Assembly (NCBI GenBank): GCA_932294295.1
Contig: OW028585.1
Coordinates: 25,090,813 to 25,154,812 of the forward strand
Direction of reading: 5' to 3'
Source: Alitta virens
Lineage: Eukaryota > Annelida > Polychaeta > Phyllodocida > Nereididae
DNA length: 64,000 nt
Shown here: piece after piece, positions 11,115-23,103 of the stretch
How the letters are laid out: every line of letters starts with the position of its first letter
How positions within the stretch are numbered: position 1 is the stretch's first letter
Notes under the pieces: generated by a model
What the model was told of the DNA's origin: nothing
The model's input: the letters and a program-made list of their open reading frames with translations, nothing else
Database searches by the model: none
Position numbers and translations under genes: made by a program

Positions 11115-12325
11115 ATGAATGAACATTATACCCGGGGCAACTCACACTTGCTATCTGCCGTCTCTGTCAGGATTCTGGCAGGATGTTCCGTAAACGTACA
11201 TAGCTGAACACAGCAATGCCGAAACTGTGATTGGGAGCAACTCGTTGTTTCTCGAAAGACAGACACAACAGGAACAAACTCTTTCAGCCGAGGATGAGTG
11301 CTCTATACAAGCCATAATGGACTTGAGAGACAATTTAATTGATGACTTTTTAATTATTTATCTTAATCAAAAAATGGTACTCCTTAATTTTCTTTATACA
11401 AAACAATTTCTGCATTTATGTTTAATTAATTCTTGATTGCATTTGATTCTTGGAATTGCTATGCCACAATGTGTATGAAATAAATATCTATATATATATA
11501 GCACAACGTTTTAAAAGTGGCAGACTCTGTATCTAGTATATGTCTACAGGTTTAACACAGGCAACCAATATTACCTTCTTGTCTCATGATATTTTGACCA
11601 TTATGTGCTCATTTGTGAACTGCTATTTAACTTTAAGGTACAATAAGTAATATAAATATAGTTTTTCATGCCATAAAAAATGCAATATGTAAACAAACTT
11701 AGTGATGACGTCCCAACACTGTTTTGGTCTGGATTTTTGTTCAATTTCTGATTTATTTTTGCCTTATAGACTGACAAGCTGATATAAATTTAGTGTGTCT
11801 TGATTTATAAAGGCAATTTTAAATTATTTGACAAAGTCTTAGAAACTTGTAATTTTGACAGTGCAGCTTTAGCATATAAAACATGATTTTAATTGCAATG
11901 GGACATTTTCAGCCTTGGTACTTGGAAACGAAGCAAAGTCAACGCTATACATTTACTTAAAATGTCAGTATATGTGTACTATATATATATATATATATAT
12001 ATCAATGTTTGCTTTTTACAATGTTAGGGTTTGGATTCCAGGGGATTCCAGCAGCCAGAAGCACGGGATATCAATACAGATTTGGCAAAATGTACTGAAC
12101 AACTTTCAAAAAGATTGTACAATAATCAAGATTGACAAAATTATTGAATGAGACCTGTTATGATATGTAATATTTATATCCCGAGTTCACTAACTGACAT
12201 ATGTGTTGGGTAGGACCAAAGGTGGAGGAAAAAAGGCAACAAAATTGTTTGTTAACTACCATATTTACTCATTAGTTTGTTTTACTGTTTGTTATGATTC
12301 GTTTAACTGTTAATTATTCAAGAAA
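11115..12325. other. Intergenic, no gene recognised
   Basis: AT-rich with an (AT)n tract near 11979-12002. Frames at 11227-11436 and 11915-12151 are short and have no recognisable domain. Confidence 0.4.
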
Positions 12326-12332
12326 AGCACTG

Positions 12333-15158
12333 TTAAGCCCCGGTCTCACATAGCCGGTTTTCCCGTAGTGAACCCGTAGTATTACATAACGGTGACATAA
12401 CACGCTTCCCGGCTCCAACCCGACGGCTACCCGTGGATACCCGTCTGGTAACACCTGGGACTCGTAGCCAAGCCGGGAAACTCGGGACCGGTAGCCAGAA
12501 GAGCCATGCTTGCAAACTTCCGGGTGTCCAAAAGGTCGGCAGATTACCCGTGGAAGCTGGCGGATTACCCGTGGAAGCCGGCGGATTACCCGTGGAAGCC
12601 GGCGGGTTACCCGTGGAAGTCGGCGAGTTATCCATCCCTAATTTTACACGTAGTAAAGCCAGGAGTAAGGCGACAGGTAGTACGAGTAACTCGACGGCTT
12701 CCAGGAGTAATCCACCGAGTTGTAGGAGTAAAGCCCCTTTAACACTTAGCCAGTTTTGCCGTAGTGAACCCGTAGTATTACATAACGGTTATGCAACAGC
12801 TTTTTTCGCCGGGTTGGCGACGGATTATGGTGTCAAAAAGGGTTCTACGGGTGACTCAGCGGGTGACTCGGGGGTGACTCGGCAGGTGACATGGGTGGCT
12901 CGGCGGGTGGCTTGGCGGGTGACTCGGCGGGTTCTACGGGTCACTTGGCGGGTTCTACGGGTCACTTGGCGGGTTCTACGGGTCACTCGATGGGTTCTTC
13001 GGGTCCTAGAAGTAAGCCGACGGGTAGTAGGAGTAATCCGCCAAGTTCCACGGGTGACTCGCCGACTGCTACCAGCGTCAGCATCAGCGTAGGCAGGGAG
13101 GGGGGGTTGTATATACTTTAAAATGCTGCTGCTCCCTTAATATTAGTCCGATTTTCGTCAAATAAAGACTGAATTGTAGTATAGTTCATACTGAATCCAT
13201 ATAAATATTAAGCGAGATATTCTATCTGTCTCTCTAAACTAAATATCTACATTTTTGCCCACCTTATCTATTGTATACTGCCATGATGCAAGATGTACAA
13301 AGGGTGCTGGACTGATGCTTTTCTCTTAGGCATTTTCAAAGTGTACAATCAAATAGTTTTGACCTTCATATATACAATGTTTGGATGAGCTTTATTGCAA
13401 TTCATTTCTACTCATTCTGCCAACTGGCCAATGGAAAGGACGTTTCCTTGGGTTTTGTAAAAGTCAAGTAAACTATATATGTAATAGCAATCTGCCGTGA
13501 CCGTTATGTCAATTGCTATTAGCATTTTGAATGTTACAAAGAATGGGGTATATCATGCTTTTTCATCATTGATCACAAGCATTAATTGAAATTTGGAATT
13601 GCAACTGATTCCTGTTTATTATGCATATTAAAGAGGGAGATTGTCTATAATTTGTTTTGATCATGGATGGAAAATGCAATATCAATTTTAATTCCAGTTG
13701 GATTATTTTCAGAAACAACAACAAGAACGAAATATCAATAACTTATATAAATGAAATAAATATCTAAAATGATTACTCTAACTAGAGTATATCTATCTAT
13801 AGATAGTTTCTATCATTGTTTTATTTTAATTTTTTATTGATTACGATTCAATGAATTATTGATAGTAACGTATTATTAGGTGAAGATCTTATAACTATCT
13901 GTCTATATACATATCTACATATCTATACTCTATGAGGTATTACTAACTTTATTAACAAGAATATTCTTGTTTTTGCATAGTATACTCCATTAATTTTCCT
14001 CACCTTATCTATTATATAAATTTTATTTGACGAAAATCAGACTATATACAATTCATTATGACCGTTATGTGTGATGCTTCTTTTTAGTTGTGAATTGGAT
14101 AGGACATGACATTAAACCTGTAATTCAGGTTAATTGCAATTGACTAATGAAAATTAACCTTTGTGAAGGACTTCTTTACATTTGGCTAATTGAATTGAAT
14201 TACACTTATGTTATGATAGCTCATGTTATCATTGTTTTATTTTCATTTTTTATTGATTTTTTATATGCTTTAAAAGGCATTAATCGCTGTTCTTTAATGT
14301 AGATAGTTAGATACATAGATATGTTGATAGATAGATATGTAGATAGATACGTATGTAGATATGTAGATATGTAGATATATAGTTTAGAGAGACAGATAGA
14401 TTTATATGCTTATTATATAATATAGTCGGCGAGTTACTCCTACAACTCGAGGAGTTACTCCTACTACCCGTCGGCTTACTCCTAGTAAACTGCCGGCTGG
14501 GTAAAATTAGGGACAATTAACTCGCCGACTTCCATGGGTAATCCGCCGATTTTTTGGGCCTTTTTGACACCCGGGAGTTTGCCACAGGTGAGCCATGCAA
14601 GCATGGCTCTTCCGGCTAACGGGCCCGAGTTTCCCGGCGGGTATCGCCGGGTATCCACGGGTAGCCGTCAGGTTGGAGCCGGGAAGCACGTTACGTCACC
14701 ATTATGTAATACTACGGGTTCACCACGGCAAAACCGGCTAAGTGTGAAAGGGGCTTAACTCGCCGACTGCTACCAGCGTCAGCGTAGGCAGGGAGGGGGG
14801 TTGTATATACTTTAAAAGGCTGCTGCTCGCCTAATATTAGGCCGATTCATACTGATTCCATGCGGTATTTTACAACCCTGCGAGTCACTCCTACAACTCG
14901 GCGAGTTACTCCTGGAAGCCGTCGAGCCTCTCGTGGAATTCTTCCACTAATTGGCCGTACCCCCACCGAGTGACCCATAGAACCCGCCGAGTGACCCGTA
15001 GAACCCGCCGAGTGACCCGTAGAACCCGCCGGGTCACCCGTAGGACCCTTTTTGCCGCCAGAATCCGTCGCCAACCCGGCGAAAAAAGCTGTTGCATAAC
15101 CGTTATGTAATACTACGGGTTCACTACGGCAAAACTGGCTATGTGAGACCGGGGCTTT
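12333..15158. mobile_element. Large GC-ended TIR element (2.8 kb)
   Basis: Outer inverted repeats read TTAAGCCCCGGTCTCACATA at the left and TATGTGAGACCGGGGCTTT at the right, flanked by a 7-bp direct repeat AGCACTG (12326-12332 and 15159-15165). Subterminal GC-rich minisatellites (units such as GGATTACCCGTGGAAGCCGG) and nested copies of the TIR (12730, 14740) surround a 1.3-kb AT-rich core that also occurs at 47100-48850. I see no transposase, so it is non-autonomous. The 7-bp flanking repeat hints at hAT-like insertion, but TTAA also occurs at the ends, so the superfamily is open. The long open frames in the GC arrays are not genes. Confidence 0.8.
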
Positions 15159-15234
15159 AGCACTGACAAAAGAGATACCTAATATTTTTATTAATTATAA
15201 TATTATCTCTCTCAGAACATGCAATAGGAATACT

Positions 15235-15385
15235 GTCAGTAACAGTAGCATTGAGACACAGAAAGCGGCTCAAATGTTATGTTTTTAACTATGTCTCATA
15301 AAATGACCAATGTCTTATTATATGACCAGCTACCTGAGGCAGACGTAGTAATAAGATAAACGCATAACCCCCCCCCCCCCTTTCC
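15235..15385. repeat. Dispersed repeat, second copy
   Basis: Homologous to 10755-10920 (AGCATTGAGACACAGAAAG, ATGACCAGCTACCTGAGGCA, AGACGTAGTAATAAGAT) and also ending in a C-run. Confidence 0.65.
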
Positions 15386-15995
15386 CACTCGAGTACAAGA
15401 TCTCTGAGTGAGCATATTTCTCAGATGAAGAACTTTATTCTCCCTTGCCCTTATTACTCTATGAGTGTAAAATGTTTGTTGAGGTGGCATCGCTAATATC
15501 CTTGCCCAGCAAGTCTTTTCTATGTAACAAATGGACACTTATATTATAGGAAATTACCACAAGTTCAAATTCTATTAAATGACCAAATGTCCTTTATTTC
15601 TTGCATAGCAACTTGTAGAAAATTATTCTCATGTTGCTGGATGTCACGCATTTTAAACAAATTACAATGAGTTATGTATCAGTCAAATCATAGAAATTTT
15701 TCATATAATCATGTATTACAACACATTCTCTACGTAAAAAGATACACTTTTTTGAGATTTGAGTTTTACAACAAAAGATTAATGATGCTTAATGAATATT
15801 TTCAACATGACAACTGATTAAGCGCGCATTATAATTAGTGAAGAATTGTGCCAATTTGATGACAATTATGCGAATGTTGTGTGCTCATATCGTAAGAAAA
15901 ACACAACTAGCTCATTTTCTCATTAAATGTTCTGTATTTCATAGTTTGTGCTAGAAATGATTGCTCTGTCAGCAGAAATGCTGTCAGTTTTGGCA
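15386..15995. other. Downstream of the decayed paralogue, nothing recognised
   Basis: AT-rich sequence. No exon, clear poly(A) signal or repeat family was assigned. Confidence 0.4.
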
Positions 15996-16507
15996 TTAGA
16001 CTTCTTTGGAAGCGGCTTTGACGCAAGAGTATCCCACCTGAAAAATATAATCCTGAGCATTATTAAAAGTGCATTCATGACACAAAACCAATATTCTCCG
16101 TAGCTTCCAAACTTTAGAACCACAGACAAATACCAGACAATTTGAAATTGTCTCAATTATTAAAAAATTAACATCAATCAGATCACAGAGGGACAACAAC
16201 ATTGTCGTTTAAATTTCAAATAATGGCTGCTTCAAGTTTATTTATAGCTTTCATGTAAATGTGATCATTCTAATGCGACTGCTAAAGTTATTTGTTTGTA
16301 AATTTTTTAATCTTCCAATAACGTTGGTATCTAACTTGGAGATATTTGTAGGTGTTATAGCAAGGATTTTCCCCGAACATCCAGTTCTTAGGAATGATTT
16401 CACAACTGCTCAATCCACCACATATTCCTCTCACGACATCTCTGTGGATTGAAAAATGTGTAAGTACTGAATATGGGCTTTATATAACATACTCTTTCTC
16501 ATACAAT

Positions 16508-16752
16508 ATTACAGTGACCTTCATAACGAAAGTGGTTTACAGCCAAATCGATAGAGATCGAAACCAATCTCAAAGACTCCGAAGCTCAACTCCAGATGAC
16601 ATCATGCGAATGGTGGACTCGCATTGGCTGACGATTGCTTTAACCAATGAGAGTCCTGGATTCACATGACATCCACTAGAGTTTAACATCTAGGTCCAAG
16701 AGATTGGTTTCAAACTCCGAATTTGGCTGTAATGCGGTCATTGTAAATCCAG
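16508..16752. mobile_element. Palindromic MITE-like element, second type
   Basis: Inverted arms: TTTACAGCCAAATC and GAAACCAATCTC at the left, and GAGATTGGTTTC and ATTTGGCTGTAAT at the right, with further matching TGACC/GGTCA sequence outside. About 240 bp, no coding capacity, lying in an intron of the decayed lectin gene. Confidence 0.65.
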
Positions 16753-16773
16753 GAATATCAGTGCAATATCACT

Positions 16774-16960
16774 GGATGTCGTTCGGATGAGACATTAAAT
16801 TGGCGGTCCCTTGTACTCAGTGCCTATGCTGAGGCAAGTAAAAGATCCCACCCATGGGATAAATGTGTAACATGGGTGGACTCCTCCTCACTTTCAGCTC
16901 ATCAATCAACCCTCGATAGCGGCAAGACCTTGCCTTAGAGAGCTGCACTTCCCATGTCTA
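16774..16960 (+). mobile_element. SINE family 2, 3' fragment
   Basis: Matches the body of 10459-10735: GGATGTCGTTCGGATGAGAC, GATCCCACCCATGGGATAAA and TGTGTAACATGGGTGGACTC. The tRNA-like head is missing. Confidence 0.75.
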
Positions 16961-17559
16961 TCCATCTATCTAGCTATCTATCAGCTTTGACAGTGCCATG
17001 GTAAGCCGATGACAGCCTACATTGGAATGATCTCAATGATCTCAGCCCTATCTGGCATGCTGGAGAAGCTCAGAATGGTCAAACAAAAATTCATAATGAT
17101 ACCCCCAAAAGTTAGCATACATGCTTTTGAGTTTAATGAAGAAGTTAGTCCTTACTTAACCAAATAAAAATGGCTATCAGGGTCAGTCATTGTAGACACT
17201 GTCAAAGATGCTTAGATCTCAAAATTATTTTCAGTGTATCAATCAACTTCATTGCCATGAGGTATATGTAATCTGGAGCATTGTTGTTCCTCTGGCATCC
17301 AGTTGATTGTCTTCTTACTTCACCTGAAAGAAGGAAAGGTAAAAATAAGATAATGCCTTACCTGGAAAACATCTATCTTAAGGAAAATTAAGTATAATTT
17401 GTTACAGGAATATAAGATGAGAGGTATTATAGGAATATTAAAAAATGTCGTTGGGGAGGGGGTGTATCTTGCAATGAGTTTAACTTTTAAGTACAAAATT
17501 ATATTCCTGGATTGACAATGTCCGTCATACAGCCAGTAAATCATTTTGACAAGAAATTT

Positions 17560-18290
17560 TAGTAAGAGAAGTTGTATATGGTTAGCATTGTACTGGCCAA
17601 TAACTTTATTCTTTACAGTTGTGCATGCCTGATATTGACCAAAGCCAGTACAGCTGAAGATGTAAAGAATTTGGGGAATTATCTCTCCAGTAATTTAAGT
17701 GAACAGAAGGAAGTTTCTGCAAAAAAGAGTGACTTAATAGGAAGAGTTAACACTCTGGTTGGAAATGCCCCAAAAATTATTGATCGCAGGATTATAATGT
17801 CGATCTTCAGCAGCCAGTGCTGTCACTTTTATGGGGTTCAGACATGGAGGCTACGAGATGGTCATCTCAAGGATTTTATGACATTGTGGAACCGATGTAC
17901 CCGGCGCCTTTGCCGATTACCTCCAAAGACTCATTGTAGATTCCTTCCTCACATAACCGAGATGAAGAGCCCTCATGACAAAATCTGTGAGATGTTTCTT
18001 GGTATTTATGACCGCATGAGAAAGAGTGACAACATTTTTGTCAAATTCATTGCAACCAAAGGTACAGCAAATATCCAGACAATTATAGGTGACAATTTGA
18101 ACTATATACAGAACTATTACCACTTAAATGGGGTCGTTGATGTTTGCAAGTTGAATTCCTGCAAGTGCTCCTCAGAAGATTTTGCCATGATTGAGGCTAT
18201 CAAAGACATTATAGACAATAGAGTACAATTTACACCTGATGAACTTTCACAATTTTTACATTTTCTTTCTCATTCATAATTTATATGTAA
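17560..18290 (+). mobile_element. LINE reverse-transcriptase C-terminal fragment
   Basis: An open frame of 235 codons (17572-18279) reads like the region after the RT catalytic core of non-LTR elements: VKNLGNYLSSN, then SQCCHFYGVQTW and WNRCTRRLCRLP. 5'-truncated, as is typical of LINE insertions. The frame at 24780-25870 belongs to a related element. It sits in the decayed lectin gene where the CBM14 exon would be expected. Confidence 0.8.
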
Positions 18291-18349
18291 AAAAATCGAA
18301 AATAATTTACCTCACTATATATATACACCTTTATGTGTGTGTAATAAAG

Positions 18350-18459
18350 ATATATATATATATAGCTAGATGAATAGATAGATAGATAGATAGGTAGATA
18401 GATAGATAGATAGATGGATAGATGGATAGATGGATAGATGGATAGATAGATGGATAGAC

Positions 18460-18492
<33 letters not shown>
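18350..18492. repeat. (TA)n and (GATA)n microsatellite
   Basis: A short AT tract followed by about 30 GATA units with GGAT interruptions. Confidence 0.95.
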
Positions 18493-18493
<1 letters not shown>

Positions 18494-19089
18494 AATTGTT
18501 CATTCTCTGCCATCTTTCTGACTATTCTAACTCCCTGACCCGGGGTGTATCCTGACATGTGGCCTTATTAGTTAGGGTTCTTGTATCTCAAAATAAGCTT
18601 TCGTGGAAACCGGCTGTGTATTTGTGTATTTGTGGCAGCATGGCTCGTATAGGTAATTTGGATGTGCTGAATCCAAAAATGGTGGTTGCCCTTTTTTTTG
18701 AGTACTTAATTTGAACTTATAAAAGATAACATAGATGAGAAAATCAATGGTAAAAAAGCCTGTCATAACTCAGACTGCATTAATGTATATTTATCTGTGT
18801 AGGTAATCCAATTAATTTTGTCTGGAAGCAACTTAAGAGCAAGGCTGTGTGAAACTGTGTGAACATGGCTTAAAGCTTCGGGTGAGCTTTCTCTCCGACA
18901 GTGTAGTGTTTAAAATTTTAACTTCACAATTAAATAACTTAAGGTCAAATATTAAACGCAGATAAATTCTGAATTGCGATGTTTATTTAATATTTTAAAT
19001 CATTTTTATTCGCTGATATTGCTGAAAAAAATCTAGAAAAAGATCGATGATTTTGTTGCTGGGGGATTCAACAAGGAGACTCATTTTAC
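18493..19089. other. Intron sequence, no CBM14 exon found
   Basis: Read on the minus strand for a cysteine-rich CBM14 exon (DG.Y.SC..C pattern); none is present. No other feature was recognised. Confidence 0.5.
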
Positions 19090-19436
19090 CTGCTGGTTTT
19101 GGTTCAGTCTTCCCCGCCACTGAAAATCATATTTAATTATAAATACATTGGTTATTTTGACCTATAGGTCTGTTGTGACCTGTAAATGTCGGCAAAATGC
19201 ATTAATTCATGAAATATGATAACAAAAAGATAAACACTAAACGCATATAAAAATATAATGTATTGTGAAATGGAGATTTCCACAATGCAAATTTACTTCT
19301 ACCATATAGGCTGCATCATTGCATCAATGTTCTTATGCATTTCCTCACCTTCGTTTTTGGCTTTTTCGACAGCTGGTTTACCGGCATCCTTGGGAGCTGA
19401 AATTGAATTTGATGATGTATTTCGATATTTTGAACG

Positions 19437-19559
19437 TAAATGAGATTTACGTACCATGTAAATTTGGTTAAAGTCACTGGGCAGCCATATTGGTTTCTTC
19501 TTGCTAGCCACTTCCTGTATGGCCAGGAAGATTCTGGTCTCTTGACCATCAACTAGCCA
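19437..19559 (+). repeat. Split direct repeat A1
   Basis: Starts TAAATGAGATTTACGTACCA and ends ACCATCAACTAGCCA. The same 123 bp recurs at 22404-22526. Confidence 0.9.
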
Positions 19560-19611
19560 TGCATTTCGATGGTTAGAAGCCTGGGGCTCTTATCAGTTAA
19601 TTGTTTGCAGG

Positions 19612-20013
19612 ATGTACAGTTACAATGTCTTGCACCATATGATTTCTTACCAAATTTTCATATTATCCCTATTTGCTAAATACAAGCTGCCTTACGTCAT
19701 AACTTATGACATAAGGCACCGTCAAATACTGGGTAGAAGGAGATCTTTTGAATTTTCTAGGCTTAATCAGGAGCTCTTCATTACAACATTTGATGCCAAT
19801 GCCATTCGCAGTGTAAACCGCTGCACTAAGTGTTCTGCAGTTGACCATGCTACAGGTGACTGCCCCTTTCGTGGCACTGGGCAGACTGCAGATCTGCCCC
19901 GGGCCAAAAAATCAGATCAATCCAGCGAAATCTGCCTTCTCTTCCAGCAAGGGTTATGTAAGCCCAAGAGGCAGCTAATTTGTTTGAACAACTCTGTAAT
20001 GGATTTCAAATAG
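19612..20013 (+). pseudogene. Gag-like zinc-knuckle remnant
   Basis: A 133-codon frame contains CTKCSAVDHATGDCP, a C-X2-C-X4-H-X4-C zinc knuckle, followed by ICLLFQQGLCKPKRQL, which resembles a second cysteine-rich motif broken before its last ligands. It lies immediately upstream of the RT frame. The first ~40 residues look unrelated and the true start is uncertain. Confidence 0.6.
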
Positions 20014-21469
20014 GTAGGTCAGCTGCAACCATTACTGTATCCTCTCCCAATTGGCCTTCTGCAGTAGAACATGGTCCTGCAGTGTCAGAAGTCATTTCTA
20101 CGGATTTACATATGGGTAGATTATATGGTCCTTTTGCCGACCCCCCATATGCACATTTCATTGTTTCACCTTTAGGGGCCTTTCTCAAGCGAGATAAGTC
20201 CAAAGTCAGAGTAATACATGACCTCTCCTTTCCATCAATCGGTTCCGTAAATGGTGACATAGATCCTGCAGAATATTCGCTCCACTAGTCATCAGTAGAC
20301 GCTGCTCCCAATTTTTTAGTGAATTTGAGGGAGCATTTATGGCAAAAATTGACCTTAAGGATGCCTACAAGCATGTGCCTGTCCATCCTAGTGATTGGCA
20401 TATGCTGGGTTTCCAGTGGGCAATGAATAATGAGCCAGTTTATTATTATTCCAAAGTTCTTAACTTCAGTTTGAGGTCTGCTCCTGCATTATTTGATCGA
20501 TTCGCTCAGGTACTGCAGGAATTTATGTGGCACAAAGGTGCCACCAAGCGAATAGTGTGTTATGTTGATGATTTTTTAATAGTAGATGGATCTAAAGTTG
20601 GATGTGCCAGGAGTCTCCAGGTTACTTTAACTACATGCACAGACTCAGGTTTCACTGTTCAGCATTCAAAGGTCACTCCTCCCGCCAAGGTTGTAGAGTT
20701 TTTAGGCATTATTATAGATTCTCAACTGAGTGAGTTAAGTATATCTGAAGATAGAATAGTTGAGATCAAAGGGAGCTTGGCTGGTTGGTTAGACAAACTA
20801 GTAGGTACAAAGAGGTCATTGTTAAGCCTGATAGGCAAGTTAGCCTTTGCCGCTCGAGTCGTACAGACCGGCAGAGCCTTTCTCGGCAGGCTCATTGCCC
20901 TCTCAAAAAAGGCTAAATATTTGCACTACAGAGTGCGTTTGTCCAGGCAAGCAAGAGCAGACATATTATGGTGGCATAATTGTCTAATTAGCCACAATGG
21001 TACCTGCCTGTATAATGTACATGTGTATACTGATGCCAGTAATATAGGATTTGGTGGTCTATGTAGAGGCGAGTGGTTTGCCCTTCAATATAAGGGACAA
21101 TGCGAATCCCTCGCAACAATGTCTATTAACTGGTGAGAACTTCATGCAGCCATCAAAGCCATGGCATCATGGGCTCCAGACCTAGCCGGTGAAAAGATTA
21201 TTTTTCACATTGATAATATGGCGGTCTGTGGCATTTTAAACAAACTTTTTACAGCTGTCGAGGAGCTGATGGAGCTAGTTAGGCATTGGTGCCTATTATT
21301 AGAACGTCACAGTCTGTTGGTTACCATTGAGTACATTTCCACCACAGACAATATCGAAGCTGATCACCTCAGTAGAGGCCAGATCGCACAGTTTTTTGAG
21401 GTCACTGGCCTATCTCCAGCTGGCCGAATTTGGCCAGCCACTGTCCCTTATTTCAACTCAGCCATTTAG
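19980..21469 (+). pseudogene. Ngaro/PAT reverse transcriptase-RNase H, broken
   Basis: The RT N-terminal part is in 19980-20288 (GPFADPPYAHFIVSPLGAF, then RVIHDLSFP). A stop plus frameshift separates it from 20339-21136, which carries IDLKDAYKHVPVHP, the catalytic YVDDFLIV and the RNase H entry VYTDASNIGFGG. A TGA at 21134-21136 then interrupts the frame just before ELHAAIKA, the RNase H glutamate segment. The frame resumes at 21161-21469 with HIDNMAVCGIL and TTDNIEADHLSRG. Gene order and motifs match DIRS-order pol; it cannot make a full protein as it stands. Confidence 0.85.
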
Positions 21470-21484
21470 CTTTATCCTTATTGC

Positions 21485-22309
21485 TTCATTTTATGATTTC
21501 AGAGTTGGACCGGCGAGTCCATGACCTTGTGTCTACAGGTCTAGCCTTTAATTCAAGGCGCTCATATTCCACTGCTGTTACAAGGTACATCAGATTTTGT
21601 CAAATATATGCTATATATCCCCTATTGTTTGATGAGCATAGTGCACTTCGTTTTATCACATATCTTGATTCTTTAACTTTGCTAGTTAGAACCATTAAAG
21701 TATACTTGTCAGGAGTAAGGGCTTGGTTGATATTACAAGGTCAGACAACGCCACTCATTTACACTGTAAGAGTCAAGTGGGCGCTCAGATCACTCGAGCA
21801 GAGCCATCCAGAGCCGCATCGGGCTACTCCGGTATCTTATTCTTTGTTGGCTCTTATACAGTCATCCCTGTCTTATTCTTTTGATAATCTTATGATTTTT
21901 GCTGTTATGACTCTAGGATATTTCGCTTGTTTAAGAGCAGGGGAGTATTGTTACAACCCTTCGGTTTCTCCTCCTCTGCTTGCATCATATATATCGTTTC
22001 ACGTGGCTTCCATGCCATACTTTTCTCTCACGAGTAAAGTCATCCAAAACTTCCCATAGTGGGATGTACCAGAGCAGATGTCTGTGCTCATTGCACTATG
22101 CAATTTTACCTTCATATACGGCCTTTTCCACAATCGGCCCCATTATTCCTACATCAGTCCGGTCAACCATTGACTCATAAGACTTTATCTGCTGGGATCA
22201 AAGCAGTTTGCTCTCGCCTAGGCCTTGATCCACAGTCATTTACCCCACATTCACTGCGAGCGGGATCTGCCACTGACGCAGCTGCAGCAAATTTGCCAGA
22301 TACAGTCAT
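21485..22309 (+). pseudogene. Tyrosine recombinase, truncated before the Tyr
   Basis: The N-terminal SAM-like region (LAFNSRRSYSTAVTRYIRFC) and the first catalytic Arg (YFACLRAGEY) are in 21430-22059. After a frameshift, the His-X-X-Arg box follows in TPHSLRAGSATDAAAA (22059-22309). The frame reaches LPDTVI and then enters repeat B1. The downstream segment expected to hold the nucleophilic tyrosine (LGRW...Y in the family) is absent. Predicted inactive. Confidence 0.85.
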
Positions 22310-22310
22310 C

Positions 22311-22403
22311 TGTGTCTGTCATCTATCTGTGTGTCCATCCATTTCTTGTTTAGCCAATAAACGGCAATGTGTCCAAACTTATTCAAAGCTGAATTGTGTT
22401 TGT
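22311..22403 (+). repeat. Split direct repeat B1
   Basis: TGTGTCTGTCATCTATCTGT through GCTGAATTGTGTTTGTTA, immediately before A2. It matches 23011-23103. Confidence 0.9.
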
Positions 22404-22526
22404 TAAATGAGATTTACGTACCATGTAAATTTGGTTAAAGTCACTGGGCAGCCATATTGGTTTCTTCTTGCTAGCCACTTCCTGTATGGCCAGGAAGGTT
22501 CTGGTCTCTTGACCATCAACTAGCCA
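22404..22526 (+). repeat. Split direct repeat A2
   Basis: Second copy of A1, fused directly to B1, as expected for the B1A2 junction of Ngaro/PAT elements. Confidence 0.9.
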
Positions 22527-23010
22527 ATCAGGGAGCACTTCCTTGCCCCTAATCCTGAGAGCTGATATATGCAGACGCTCCCGCTTAAATTCAATCGTCT
22601 CATCAGATTCAGTTCTCCCACCCACCCGTCCCTATTTTTTTTATAGGATTTATCCACTCTACTTTATATAGTGTTTCCTTCATTGTGACTGCACAAAATT
22701 CCTAGATTTATACAATGTTGCATCATTACTTCTACTGTATGATTATTGCACATTCATTATTATGTGCTTCTTTAATTGATACTTAAAAAATGTTCAAACT
22801 TAAGTGCCAATCAATTTCAAAACATGTAAAAAACATACCATTATGTATGAATTAAAAAAAAAGTTAATAATTGCCACCCATTGTCGGGAAGCCAGATATG
22901 TCTCTCATAATTTTAGAAACATGCATTTATGGTATGTCATCACACCTTTTGCTTTGGGCTATCTACAAAAGCAAGCTGTATATATATGTTTTGTGTCTGT
23001 CATCTGTCTC

Positions 23011-23103
23011 TGTGTCTGTCATCTATCTGTGTGTCCATCCATTTCTTGTTTAGCCAATAAACGGCAATGTGTCCAAACTTATTCAAAGCTGACTTGTGTT
23101 TAT
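23011..23103 (+). repeat. Split direct repeat B2
   Basis: Second copy of B1, marking the right end of the element. 22527-23010 between A2 and B2 holds no coding evidence. Confidence 0.9.

Larger units (their letters stand above)
714..13068. repeat. Segmental duplication, copy 1
   Basis: This segment is repeated at 51647-64000 at an offset of 50,933 bp (50,932 after a one-base shorter C-run). Differences noticed on reading: C/T at 3553 vs 54486, A/G at 9989 vs 60922, an 11 vs 10 C-run near 10212 vs 61145, T/G at 11388 vs 62320, and A/G at 12884 vs 63816. That is about 99.96% identity. Homology starts abruptly at 714/51647 and runs off the right edge of the window. Confidence 0.97.

Noticed and set aside
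12333..13092. Long frames with STGNPPAS / WRVLRVTRRV repeats in the GC-rich arrays (also at 5715-6051, 14507-15097, 48910-49220)
   Set aside because: They lie wholly within GC-rich subterminal minisatellites of TIR elements and are open on both strands. No coding evidence.
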